The notes under the pieces were generated by a model. It was given only the letters and a program-made list of their open reading frames with translations, was not told where the DNA came from and did no database searches. A stretch of DNA of 64,000 nt, from contig JAWWOO010000040.1 of the NCBI GenBank assembly GCA_033851545.1, forward strand, positions 62,001 through 126,000, given 5' to 3'. The DNA is from JAWWOL01 sp033851545 (GTDB taxonomy: Bacteria; Actinomycetota; Actinomycetes; JAWWOL01). The position numbers and the translations under genes are program-made. Shown in pieces: positions 40,246 to 50,500 of the stretch (the first letter of the stretch is position 1; the number at the start of each line of letters is the position of its first letter).

Positions 40246-43200
40246 ATGCGAGGACGTCTTCGGCGCCGTTGGATCGCGGGTATCACGCCGGTCGCTCTGC
40301 TGCTGGGCACCGCCGTGGCGCTACCCACCGTGGCCGTCGCAGACGTGGTCACCAACCAGACCGACAACATGCGGTCGTCCTGGGACCAGAACGAGCCGGG
40401 CCTGAGCCCGTCGTCCGTGGCCGCGTCCGACTTCGGCCAGCTGTTCTCGACCCAGCTCAACGGTCAGGTCTACGCCAACCAGCTGGTCGTCAAGAACACC
40501 CTCATCGCCGCGACCGCCAACGACTACGTCTACGGCCTCGACCCGGACACCGGCGCCATCATCTGGCAGCGCAACGTCGGGCCCGCCTGGCCCTCCTCCG
40601 TCCTCGGCTGTGGCGACCTCACGCCCAACATCGGCATCACCAGCACCCCGGTCTACGACTCCGTCACGCAGTCGGTCTACTTCGTCGCCAAGGTCAACGA
40701 CGGCGCCGACCTGCAGCACCCCAACATCTACATGCACTCGATCGACCCGGTCACCGGTGCCGAGCGCTCCGGCTGGCCGGTGAAGATCGGTGGCCACCCG
40801 AGCAACGACCCCACCCGCACCTTCGACGCCGAGACGTCCGGTCAGCGGGCCGGCCTGCTGCTGCTCGACGGCGTGGTCTATGCCGCGTTCGCGAGCCACT
40901 GCGACTACGGCTCGTACGTCGGCTATGTAGCCGGCGTGAAGACGACGACCGCGGCGATGACCGCGCTGTGGTCGGACGAGGTCGGCACCTCCAACGGCGA
41001 GGGCGGCATCTGGCAGTCCGGCGCAGGTCTGGTCTCCGACGGCCCCGGCCGCATCTTCCTGGCCACCGGCAACGGGTTGTCGCCCGCGCCCGGCCCTGGC
41101 AACGCACCGCCGAGCCACCTCGCCGAGTCGGTCGTGCGGCTGCAGGTCAACGGTGACGGCACCCTCACCGCCAAGGACTTCTTCAGCCCCACCAACAACG
41201 CCAAGCTCGACCAGAACGACACCGACTTCGGCTCGGGCGGCCCGATCGCGTTGCCGGACCAGTTCGGCACCCCTGCCCATCCCCACCTGCTGATCCAGGA
41301 CGGCAAGGAAGGCCGGATCTTCCTGCTGGACAGGGACAATCTCGGCGGCAACGCCCAGGGACCCGGCGGTACGGACGCCTCGATCGGTGCCCCGGTGGGA
41401 CCGGTCGGTGGCATGTGGGGGCACTTCGCCCTCTGGGGCGGCGACGGCGGCTACGTCTACGACATCGAGAACGGCAGCTACGTCCGTGCGCTCAAGATCG
41501 GCGTCGACGGCAACGGCCTGCCCGTACTCTCCTCTGCCGGTCACACCAACCAGCTGTACGGCTACACCTCCGGTTCGCCCCAGGTCACCTCGAACGGCAC
41601 GACGTCCGGCTCCGCTGTGGTGTGGGAGGTCTACAGCAGTGGCGGGAGTGGGGCCAACGGGGTTCTCCAGGCCTACAACGCGCTTCCGGTCAGTGGTGTG
41701 CTCAAGCTGATCTGGTCCGCGCCCATCGGCACCGCGGCCAAGTTCACCACGCCGTCGACCAACAACGGCCGGGTCTATGTCGGCACGCGTGACGGCAAGG
41801 TCCTGGCGTACGGCCGGCCCACCACGTCATCGCTCACCGGGTCGCCCACCGACTTCGGCAGCGTCGACATTGGCTCGACAGGCAACAAGACCGTCACCGT
41901 GACCGCTGCCCGATCCACCACCATCACCGGGATCTCCACCGCCGCGCCGTTCGGCGTGACGCCGCCCACGCTGCCGGTCACCCTCAACGCCGGCCAGACC
42001 CTGAGCGTGCCGGTCACGTTCACCCCGACCGTCACCGGAGGCGCTGACGCCAGCCTCAGCTTCGTGACGAGCGCGGGCACGGTGCCGTTCGACGTTCATG
42101 GGACCGGAACCAAGCCCGGGCTGGGCTCGACGCCGGCCACGCTCGACTTCGGCACCGTGCCGACCGGGGCGTACAAGACGCAGAGCGTCAGCATCACCAA
42201 CACCGGTACGTCCTCCCTGACCATCACCGGTTCGACGGCGCCGACCGGGGCCTTTGCCGCCACCGGCTTCCCGGCGGTCGGCTCGACGCTGGCTGCCGGA
42301 GCGTCCGTGTCGGTCTCGGTGACCTACACCCCGTCGACGGCCGGCTCCGACACCGGTTCGCTCGGGGTCGCCAGCGATGCCGGCAACGTCACGGTGCCCC
42401 TCGTCGGCACCGCGGTGACCGGTTCCGCCCACCTGTCGATCACGCCGAACCCGCTGGACTTCGGGTCGGTCGTGGTCGGGCAGTCCAAGACGCAGACCTT
42501 CACCATCTCCAACACCGGCAACATCCAGCTGACCCTGACCAAGGCTGCGCCGCCGTCGGGACAGTTCACGACCGCAACGCCGGTGTCCGAGGGGCAGACC
42601 ATCGCCCCCGGTGACTCCGTCCTGCAGTCGATCACCTTCAAGCCCGCTGTGGCTGGAGCTGCTGCGGAGCAGTACTCCATCACTGGCGACGACGGCCAGG
42701 GCCCGATCCTGGAGAAGTTCACCGGCACCGGTGTGGCGTCGTCGGCCGGGGCCATCCCGTCGCCCGTCGCGGGCGGCTGGCAGCTCAACGGCTCCGCGGC
42801 GCTCAGCGGCAGTGACCTGGTCCTGACGCCGGCCACCGCCAACGTCGCCGGTGACGCGGTCTACCCGACCCCGGTGATGACCAACGGGCTGCACGTGCAC
42901 TTCACCGCGCAGCTCAGCGGCGGCAGCGGCGGTTCCGGGCTGACGTTCAGCTTGCTCGACCCGACCAAGAACAGCAGCACCTCCCTCGGCCAGTCCGGTG
43001 ATGCTCTGGGCTACGGGTCGCTCACCGGCATCACCGTCGCTCTGGACACCGTCAAGAACGGCGTCGATCCGTCAGCCAACTTCGCCGGTGTCGGCGATGG
43101 CAGTGCGGACCTGCCGAAGTACGACGCGATCAAGTGGGCCAACTACCAGAACCTCGCCGCCTCCCTGCGTACGGGCACGCACGGCGTCGACATCACCATC

Positions 43201-43980
43201 GCCGGCCAGCTCCTCACGGTCAGCATCGACGGAGGGACTGCCTTCAAGGCCACCATGGGGCACCTCGGGACGACAGCGCTGCTGGCCTTCACCGCCGGCA
43301 ATGGCACCCTGACCGACGTCCACACGGTCCGCAATGTCACGATCACCGCGGCCGGAGGGACGACGGGGCCGACAACCGTGACCTTGCCGGCACCGACGGC
43401 GGCGGGCTGGGTCCGCAACGGTACGGCAGTGCTCTCCGGCACCGACCTGATGCTGACCAAGGCAGGGCAGGCGCACGTGGCCGGCTCGTCGTTCTACGGC
43501 ACGCCGATCCCGACCACCTCGATCCACGCCACCTTCACCGAGTCGATCGCCAACGGCGGCAGCCAGGACGGCGAGACGTTCACCCTGGTCGACGCCAGCA
43601 AGTCGACCGCTGCTGCGCTCGGCGGCCGCGACGGCGGGCTCGGCTTCGCCGGCATCCCCGGCATCACCGTCGCGATGGACACCTGGCAGGAGACCGGCGA
43701 GCCCTCGGCCAACTTCATCGGCATCGCCACCGGCGCCAACGCCTCGGGTCTGCCTGCCTACCAGGCGACCACGACCAACATCCCCAACCTGCGCTGGCAG
43801 ACCAACGTGATCGACGTGGTCGTCGGCAGCGGCAAGGTGACGGTCTCGGTCAACGGGGTGCAGAAGCTGTCGCTGAACGTGACGTTGCCCAGCCAGGTCT
43901 ACGCCGGGTTCACCGCCGGCTCCAGCGTCCACACCGACGACCACGTCGTACGGGGCGTGACCATCACGGCGCTGCAGTAG
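40246..43980 (+). CDS. Large secreted PQQ-like propeller protein with ASH and lectin-like repeats
   Basis: A 1244-residue exported protein. AGGGAGG precedes ATG 40246 and the signal peptide runs to about ALPTVAVA. Residues about 30-525 form a PQQ-type beta-propeller (LIAATANDYVYGLDPDTGAI, IWQRNVG, FTTPSTNNGRVYVGTRDGKV). Residues about 527-835 are three ASH/choice-of-anchor-D Ig-like domains (TDFGSVDIGSTGNKTVTV, LDFGTVPTGAYKTQSVSI, LDFGSVVVGQSKTQTFTI). Residues about 840-1030 and 1040-1244 are two copies of an L-type-lectin-like beta-sandwich (GITVALDTVKNGVDPSANFA and GITVAMDTWQETGEPSANFI). It likely binds surface glycans; any enzymatic role is unknown. Confidence 0.85.
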   Translation: MRGRLRRRWIAGITPVALLLGTAVALPTVAVADVVTNQTDNMRSSWDQNEPGLSPSSVAASDFGQLFSTQLNGQVYANQLVVKNTLIAATANDYVYGLDPDTGAIIWQRNVGPAWPSSVLGCGDLTPNIGITSTPVYDSVTQSVYFVAKVNDGADLQHPNIYMHSIDPVTGAERSGWPVKIGGHPSNDPTRTFDAETSGQRAGLLLLDGVVYAAFASHCDYGSYVGYVAGVKTTTAAMTALWSDEVGTSNGEGGIWQSGAGLVSDGPGRIFLATGNGLSPAPGPGNAPPSHLAESVVRLQVNGDGTLTAKDFFSPTNNAKLDQNDTDFGSGGPIALPDQFGTPAHPHLLIQDGKEGRIFLLDRDNLGGNAQGPGGTDASIGAPVGPVGGMWGHFALWGGDGGYVYDIENGSYVRALKIGVDGNGLPVLSSAGHTNQLYGYTSGSPQVTSNGTTSGSAVVWEVYSSGGSGANGVLQAYNALPVSGVLKLIWSAPIGTAAKFTTPSTNNGRVYVGTRDGKVLAYGRPTTSSLTGSPTDFGSVDIGSTGNKTVTVTAARSTTITGISTAAPFGVTPPTLPVTLNAGQTLSVPVTFTPTVTGGADASLSFVTSAGTVPFDVHGTGTKPGLGSTPATLDFGTVPTGAYKTQSVSITNTGTSSLTITGSTAPTGAFAATGFPAVGSTLAAGASVSVSVTYTPSTAGSDTGSLGVASDAGNVTVPLVGTAVTGSAHLSITPNPLDFGSVVVGQSKTQTFTISNTGNIQLTLTKAAPPSGQFTTATPVSEGQTIAPGDSVLQSITFKPAVAGAAAEQYSITGDDGQGPILEKFTGTGVASSAGAIPSPVAGGWQLNGSAALSGSDLVLTPATANVAGDAVYPTPVMTNGLHVHFTAQLSGGSGGSGLTFSLLDPTKNSSTSLGQSGDALGYGSLTGITVALDTVKNGVDPSANFAGVGDGSADLPKYDAIKWANYQNLAASLRTGTHGVDITIAGQLLTVSIDGGTAFKATMGHLGTTALLAFTAGNGTLTDVHTVRNVTITAAGGTTGPTTVTLPAPTAAGWVRNGTAVLSGTDLMLTKAGQAHVAGSSFYGTPIPTTSIHATFTESIANGGSQDGETFTLVDASKSTAAALGGRDGGLGFAGIPGITVAMDTWQETGEPSANFIGIATGANASGLPAYQATTTNIPNLRWQTNVIDVVVGSGKVTVSVNGVQKLSLNVTLPSQVYAGFTAGSSVHTDDHVVRGVTITALQ

Positions 43981-44068
43981 CTGCTTGGTGAGAGGCCGGG
44001 CTTCGCCGGACGATCTAAGGCTATGATCCTCGCGTACGGGAAGAACCCCGGCTGGCGGGAGCCTTACG

Positions 44069-46165
44069 GTGAAGATTCTTGCGAGCGTGCTCTTCGACGA
44101 GAGCCATGCCAATGCGTGGAGCATCCGCCCCGGCATGCCTGAGCGGATGAATCCAGCCAATCCTGGGGACTCGAGCTACCAGCAGGCCGCCGAGCTGTTG
44201 CGGCACCGGGGTCACGACGTGACGCCGCAGGTGGAGGGGTTGCTGACCGACGCGGCGCTGGCCCCGTACGACGTGCTGGTGCTGCCGCACCCCTCCGAGC
44301 CGCAGTGGGAACGGACGACATGGCTCGGCTCTCCGGTGCTGACCGCCGACGAGATCGGGGCGGTCGAGCGCTTCGTCCGCGCCGGCGGCGGGCTGATCGT
44401 GCTGGGCGAGTGCGACCAGGACAAGTACGGCAACAACCTCAACGAGCTGCTGGGCCGGTTCGGGGTGCGGATCATCACCACGACCGTGCAGGACAAGCAC
44501 AACCACAACGGGGTGGCGACCTGGGTGCTCGCCGACCTGGTGCCGCACCCGGTGTTGGCCAGCGAGGACCTGCTGGCGGGGGTCGGCGGAGCGTGCTTCT
44601 ACCGGGCCGGCGTGATCGAGGCCGCTGACGCCCAGGTGCTCGCCCGTACGTCGCGGACCGCCGACCCGGCCGGGCTTCCGCTCGCGGTCACCGTCGAGCC
44701 GGGGGCAGGGCGGGTCGCGGTGTTCGCCGACTCGGACCTGTTCGGCGACGACTCGATCGAGGACTACCAGCACGCCGAGCTGTGGGCCAACACGGTCGCC
44801 TGGGTAGCCGGCGGCCGCATCGACAGCCGCAAGCCGATGCCGCATGCCGATGCCACGGTGGTCGCGGACGATCCGGCATGGCTCGGGCTCAAGTCGGCGG
44901 TCACGGCGCTCCGGGCCGGCCAGGTCAAGGACGGGTCGGTGTCCCCAGAGCTGCTCGACCTCGACGCGGCACGTGCTCTGTTGACCGAGATCGTCGGTCA
45001 CGTAGCAAATCTCGCCCCGCGGTTCCCGCATGACGCTGCCTATCTCACCCAGGTCTGCGCGGACCTGGAGCGCTGGGCGAGGGACGGTTTCGGTGTGCCG
45101 GACTTCCTGGACTCGTTGCTGGAGTTCCGGCCCGACCTGCAGCGTGTCGACGGCCGAGAGCACCTGGTGCTGTTCCCGATGTACACGCAGAACGGCAACC
45201 CCAACCGCAACCTCGAGGCGCTGCTGATCCGGGTGATGTGGCCGTCGTGGCTGGCCGACGTCGAGAGCGGCGGCTACGACAACTCGATGTTCGTGCCGAT
45301 CACCTTCGTCGACTTCACCGAGGGCTACGCGACGCACTCGGCGGTGCTGTTCCCGGAGACGGTGGCCGTCCGGGAGGTGCCGCGGTTCCGCTGGGGTGGC
45401 ATCTTCTGCGACCGCGAAGCGGCCCGGTTCCGCACCGTGAGCACCGCCGCAGCGGAGACGTTGCGGCTCGCCGTGCCGCCGGACGCCGCACGCCTGCTGG
45501 GCAACCAGGACCTCGCGCAGGGCACCTTCGCCCTGTGGGACCTCGTCCACGACCGGACGCACAGCCACGGTGACCTGCCGTTCGACCCGTTCATGATCAA
45601 GCAGCGGATGCCGTTCTGGATGTACGCCCTGGAGGAGCTGCGGTGTGACCTCAACGCGTTCCGCTCGGCGCTTTCTCTCGAGGCGGACGGGGTCCCATAC
45701 GCGCGGCTCGTCCGCCATGCCATCGTCTTCGACCGGCTTTTCCGGTTCCCGATCACCGGGACGCGGGTGCGCAACTACGACGGGCTGGGCGGGCAGCTGC
45801 TGTTCGCCTACCTGCACCGGGCCGACGTCCTGCACTGGACCGACAACGCGCTCTCCCTCGACTGGCCCCGGCTCCCCGGCGCCGTGACCGGGCTGTGCGA
45901 CGAGGTGGAGAAGCTCTATCACGAGGGGATCGACCGTTCGAAGGTCGGCCACTGGATGGCGGCGCACGAGTTCGTCTCCCGTTACGTACCAGTGCATCCG
46001 GCCTCCGTGTGGGCGCAAGGCGTCAATGCGCTGCCCAGCCAGGACGAGCCGCGCAAGATGGTCGACGAGGTGCTCCCTGACGAGTTCCCGCTCAACGTGT
46101 TCTACGAGGCGCTGCGGCGCAAGCTGGGGGACGTCGTCGAATCGGCCGCCGGCATCACGGCATAG
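44069..46165 (+). CDS. DUF6421-family protein with an additional N-terminal domain
   Basis: A 698-residue protein from GTG 44069 with GGGAG upstream. Residues about 265-698 match the DUF6421 pattern known from streptomycetes: MYTQNGNPNRNLEALLIRVM, HDRTHSHGDLPFDPFMIKQR, RVRNYDGLGGQLLFAYLHRA and the VDEVLPDEFPLNVFYEALRR end. Residues 1-250 are an extra Rossmann/GATase-like unit (KILASVLFDESHANAWSIRP, YDVLVLPHPSEP, RAGGGLIVLGECDQDKYGNN, ADSDLFGDDSIED). The DUF6421 His-Asp-rich core looks enzymatic, but no reaction is known to me. The next gene, a threonine-aldolase-type lyase, starts 38 bp downstream and is the likely partner. Confidence 0.8.
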   Translation: MKILASVLFDESHANAWSIRPGMPERMNPANPGDSSYQQAAELLRHRGHDVTPQVEGLLTDAALAPYDVLVLPHPSEPQWERTTWLGSPVLTADEIGAVERFVRAGGGLIVLGECDQDKYGNNLNELLGRFGVRIITTTVQDKHNHNGVATWVLADLVPHPVLASEDLLAGVGGACFYRAGVIEAADAQVLARTSRTADPAGLPLAVTVEPGAGRVAVFADSDLFGDDSIEDYQHAELWANTVAWVAGGRIDSRKPMPHADATVVADDPAWLGLKSAVTALRAGQVKDGSVSPELLDLDAARALLTEIVGHVANLAPRFPHDAAYLTQVCADLERWARDGFGVPDFLDSLLEFRPDLQRVDGREHLVLFPMYTQNGNPNRNLEALLIRVMWPSWLADVESGGYDNSMFVPITFVDFTEGYATHSAVLFPETVAVREVPRFRWGGIFCDREAARFRTVSTAAAETLRLAVPPDAARLLGNQDLAQGTFALWDLVHDRTHSHGDLPFDPFMIKQRMPFWMYALEELRCDLNAFRSALSLEADGVPYARLVRHAIVFDRLFRFPITGTRVRNYDGLGGQLLFAYLHRADVLHWTDNALSLDWPRLPGAVTGLCDEVEKLYHEGIDRSKVGHWMAAHEFVSRYVPVHPASVWAQGVNALPSQDEPRKMVDEVLPDEFPLNVFYEALRRKLGDVVESAAGITA

Positions 46166-46203
46166 GCTTCCCGCGAGCCCCCTTCCCCTCGAGGAGATCC
46201 TCC

Positions 46204-47256
46204 GTGACGTTCCAGCAGCGCCATGACCCTTCGCTGCGCAGCTTTGCGAGCGACAACTACGCGGGGGTGCACCCCGAGGTGCTCGCTGCCATCGCCACTG
46301 CCAACGCCGGCCACCAGGTCGCGTACGGGGACGACGTCTACACCGAGCGGCTGCGCGAGGTGTTCCGCGGGCACTTCGGCGAGCAGGCGGAGGTCTTCCC
46401 GGTGTTCAACGGGACCGGCGCCAACGTCGTGAGCCTGCAGGCGATGACCCGGCGCTGGGAGTCGGTGATCTGCACGGCGAGCGCGCACATCAACGTCGAC
46501 GAGGGCGGGGCGCCGGAGAAGGTCGCCGGGCTCAAGCTGCTGGCCTCGCCGACGCCGTCGGGCAAGCTGACCCCGGAGCTGATCGACCAGCATGCCTGGG
46601 GTTTCGGGGATGTGCACCGGTCGCAGCCCCGCGTCGTCTCCGTCACGCAGACGACCGAGCTCGGGACCTGCTACACCGTCGAGGAGATCGCCGCGATCTG
46701 CGACCATGCCCACGGTCTGGGGCTCCTCGTACACGTCGACGGTGCCCGGATCTCCAACGCAGCAGCAACTCTGGGCCTGCCGCTGCGCGCGTTCACCACG
46801 GACGTCGGCGTCGATGTCCTCTCCTTCGGCGGTACGAAGAACGGCCTGATGTTCGGTGAGGCGGTCGTCGTCCTCAACCCCGACGCGGTGGTCGGCGTTG
46901 CCTACCTGCGCAAGTCGGCGATGCAGCTGTCGTCCAAGATGCGCTTCGTCTCAGCGCAGCTCGAAGCTCTGCTGGAGGGGGACCTCTGGCTGCGCAACGC
47001 CACGCACTCCAACGCGATGGCGCAACGGTTGGCAGCGGCCGTGTCGGCGATCGAGGGCGTCCAGGTCGACCGGCCGGTGCAGGCCAACGCCGTGTTTGCC
47101 GTACTGCCGGCCGACGTCACGCAGCGGCTGCAGGAGAAGCACCGGTTCTACGTGTGGGACGAGCACACCGGCGAAGTCAGGTGGATGTGCTCGTTCGACA
47201 CCACCGAGGCCGACATCGACGGTTTCGCCGCGGACATCAAGGCGGCCATGGCCTGA
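46204..47256 (+). CDS. Threonine aldolase / beta-eliminating lyase family PLP enzyme
   Basis: A 350-residue fold-type I PLP enzyme. FASDNYAGVHPEVLAAIATA starts the family pattern, GYGDD is seen as AYGDDVYTERL, and the PLP Lys lies in VLSFGGTKNGLMFGEAVVV. HVDGARISNAAATL holds the Asp that contacts the cofactor. It probably cleaves threonine or allo-threonine to glycine and acetaldehyde. The start is GTG at 46204, after GAGGAG. It follows the DUF6421 gene closely and is followed by a strong hairpin at 47296. Confidence 0.92.
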   Translation: MTFQQRHDPSLRSFASDNYAGVHPEVLAAIATANAGHQVAYGDDVYTERLREVFRGHFGEQAEVFPVFNGTGANVVSLQAMTRRWESVICTASAHINVDEGGAPEKVAGLKLLASPTPSGKLTPELIDQHAWGFGDVHRSQPRVVSVTQTTELGTCYTVEEIAAICDHAHGLGLLVHVDGARISNAAATLGLPLRAFTTDVGVDVLSFGGTKNGLMFGEAVVVLNPDAVVGVAYLRKSAMQLSSKMRFVSAQLEALLEGDLWLRNATHSNAMAQRLAAAVSAIEGVQVDRPVQANAVFAVLPADVTQRLQEKHRFYVWDEHTGEVRWMCSFDTTEADIDGFAADIKAAMA

Positions 47257-47295
47257 CGGGCCGGCGCTGGTGGCTCAGTCGGGTGGTCCCCCTGG

Positions 47296-47336
47296 AGACT
47301 CTGCGTTGCCCGTAGATCGCGGGCAACGCAGAGTCT
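47296..47336. terminator. Perfect 17-bp hairpin terminator
   Basis: AGACTCTGCGTTGCCCG (47296-47312) pairs fully with CGGGCAACGCAGAGTCT (47320-47336) across a 7-base loop. It lies 40 bp after the lyase stop. A short TCTT ending follows, so this is a very probable terminator of the DUF6421-lyase unit. Confidence 0.8.
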
Positions 47337-47420
47337 TCAGAAGGGCATATCGGGAGTCCCGCCGGGCTGGGGGTGGGCGGCGCTAGGCCGCCGAGCGGGC
47401 AGCCCAGAGGCAGGGGTTGC

Positions 47421-47460
47421 TTCTGCAAGCCGGGTGTGCAAGATTGCCGCAAGCCTTGCT
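47421..47460 (+). promoter_or_regulatory. Repeated CTGCAAG-type boxes upstream of the GH15 gene
   Basis: Boxes CTGCAAG (47423), GTGCAAG (47436) and CCGCAAG (47447) follow one another 13 and 11 bp apart, then CCTTGC in the opposite sense. CTTGCAG/CTGCAAG heptamers are known operators of MalR-type regulation at streptomycete amylase promoters. Their place 100-140 bp before the start of a starch/dextran-type enzyme fits control by maltose-like sugars. In the 304-bp gap 47257-47560 only these boxes and the terminator stand out. Confidence 0.5.
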
Positions 47461-47560
47461 AGACCCCCCTTTCCGAAGGCGGGGTTCGGGGCTAATGTCC
47501 GCAGAAGTGCGGGCCGGACACAGGCGTCCGGCTCGCCCCGGCGATGAGAGGCAGTTGTCC

Positions 47561-50500
47561 ATGCACCGGTTTGCCAGGTCCGTGGTCGTGCCACTTTCCG
47601 TAGCCTCGGTGGTCGCCACGACCGCGCTGGTCAGCGCCGGCGGAGTCAGCGCCGCTGCGGATCCTGCGGTGGTCGGGGCGCTGTCGCACTTCGACCAGGC
47701 GCGCAAGGACTGCCTCGGTACGGCCCGCAACACCGGGTCGAAGATCTGGTACACCGTTGCCAACGGCGTCCTCAGCGACGTCTACGCCCCCACGGTCGAC
47801 ACGACCAACGTCGAGACCATGCAGTACGTCGTCACCGACGGCTCGACGTTCACCGACCTGCAGACCCGGGACATGACCTACGCGGTCAAGGCTGACCCCA
47901 CCGGCATGATGTGCACGGTCACGTCATCGGCCAAGAGCGGCGCCTACCGGCTGATCTCCACCTACCTCACCGACACCAACCGCAACAGCGTCGTGGTCCA
48001 CACCCGGTTCGTCCCGCTGACCACTGCCGCCAGGCAGGACCGGGTCTACGTCCGGCTCGACGCGACGGTCGGCGGCAACGGCGGCGGCGGCACGGACAAC
48101 GCCGGTGCCGACAGCGCGGTCGTGGACACCTCCAGCGGGTCTCCGGTCCCGGTCTCCTATGACACGAACACCTCGACGACGGCCGCCAACCGGGACTACG
48201 CCGTGCCCTCGTTCCTCGCGCTGCAGGCCGACCGGCCGTTCCAGGCGGTGTCCAGCGGCTTCGTCGGCACCCCCAGCGACGGCCTCGTCCAGCTCGACGG
48301 GGCGCACCAGCTGACCGCCCAGGACAGCGCGCTGGGCGGCAACGTCGAGCAGACCGCGGGGATCAGCCTGGGCAACGACCGCTCGTTCACCCTCGCCCTC
48401 GGGTTCGGCACGACGCAGCACCAGGCGGTCGCCGTCGCCGGCGCGTCGATCCACCGGTCCTGGGACTCGTTGGTTGCGAGCTACCAGGCCGGCTGGGTGC
48501 GCTACGACGCCCGGCTGCGGGCGCCGGTACGCAACTTCCCGCCCCGGTTGCCCGGCCTGTCCATCGGCCAGACCATGACGGCCGCGCAGGCCTACTACGT
48601 CTCGGCCAACGTCGTGAAGGCCAGCGAGGACAAGACCTTCCCCGGCGCGATCGTCGCCTCCCTGGCCAGCCCCTGGGGTCAGGCCGTCTCCGCAGGCGAC
48701 CCCAACCAGACCTACTTCGGCTCGTACCGCGAGGTTTTCGCCCGTGACCTGTACGAGGCATGGACTGCGCTGTTCACCGATGGCGATCTCTCGACCGCGA
48801 GGGACAGCGTGCGCTACCTGTTCCTCAAGCAGCAGCAGGCCGACGGCTCCATGCCGCGCAACTCGCTGCTCAACGGCAAGCTCGCTCCCGACTCCAACGG
48901 CACGCAGCTCGACGAGGCGGCCTACCCCATCCTCATGGCGTTGCAGTCCGGGCTGGCCGGCGACGACACGCTGTGGCCGCACATCAAGTCCGCCGCCAAC
49001 TACGTCGCCAGCCACGGCCCGGTCTTCGGCGTCGAGCGCTGGGAGGAGCAGAGCGGCTACTCGCCCTCGACGATCGCGGCCGAGATCGCCGGCCTGGTCT
49101 CGGCAGCGCAGATCGCGCACCAGCACGGTGACGCCGTCGACGCCCGGGTGTGGCTCGCCACCGCCGACCGCTACCAGCGCAGCATCAAGGACTGGGCGGT
49201 CACGACGACCGGCAGCCTGTCGACCGCCCCCTACTTCATCCGGCTGTCCAAGACCGGCGACCCCAACGCGGCCCTGGTCTACAACCTCAACAACGGCGGC
49301 CCGACGCTCGACCAGCGTGAGATCGTCGACGCCGGCTTCCTCGAGCTGGTCCGGCTCGGCGAGCTGCCGGCCACCGACCCGGTCGTCCTCAACTCCCTCA
49401 AGGTCGTCGACGCCACGATCGAGAAGACCACCCCGACCAGCACCGGCTGGCTGCGCTACAACGGTGACGGCTACGGCGACTGCTACCAGCCCGATCTGCT
49501 GACGACGTGCGCGCAGACGGGTGCGCCGTGGGCGCCGAGCGGGTCGGGCACAGGGCACATCTGGCCGGTGCTGGCCGCAGAGCGCGGCGAGCAGGACCAG
49601 GCTGCCGGTGACGCGGCGTCGGCGGGCCGGCTGCTGGCCGGGATCAACGCTTCGGCCGCAGGCGTGGGCCTGGTGCCCGAGCAGGTCTGGGACGCCGCCG
49701 ACGTAGCCGCCTCGCCGTACGGGACCGACCCGACGACCGCGTCGATCGGCTTCGTCAACGGCAAGCCGGCGGGGTCCGCCGGGCCGCTGACCTGGGGCGC
49801 GGCTGCCGAGGTCCGGCTCACCGCCAACCTGGCCGCCGGCAGGACGCTCGAGAAGCCCGCCGGGGTGACCGCGCGCTACGTCACGCACACCCAGACCGCG
49901 ACGACGCTGACGGTCACGGCGCCCGCTGACCTGTCGCCGACCACGGGCAGCACCGAGACCGTCACCGGCACCTCGGCGCCCGGCAACACCCTCGACATCT
50001 CGGTGGTGGGCACCGACGCGGGCGGCATCACGACTACGACCACCACGACAGTGCCTGCCAGTGGGGAATTCTCGGTGCCGGTCACGGTCGGGGTCGGCAC
50101 CAGCGTCATCGTGGTAGCCGCCACCTCACCTTCCGGCGGCACGGCGCAGGCCACCCGTACGGTCGACAACGACGTGGTCGCCGGAACGCTGCTGTACGAC
50201 GCCCCGGACCCTGACGGCGACGACAACGGCCCGGGCAACTACGCCTATCCGACCGCGTCCGCCTTCGTGCCCGGCGCCTATGACCTGCAGGACTTCCAGG
50301 TCTACGACACCGGCACCACGGTGACCTTCCGGGTCCGCACCCGGGACCTCACCAACACGTTCGGCAGCCCGCTCGGCGCCCAGCTCGTGGATGTGTACGT
50401 GCACCAGCCCGGTGCGTCGCCCACGTCGACGGCCGCGTCGTTCCCGATCCGCAACTACACCATCGATCCGGCGTTCGCCTGGTCGCGGTTGATCGAGGTG

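Noticed and set aside
47924..49888. 654-codon open frame antisense to the GH15 gene
   Set aside because: No recognisable domain or start; the GH15 catalytic motifs are on the other strand.
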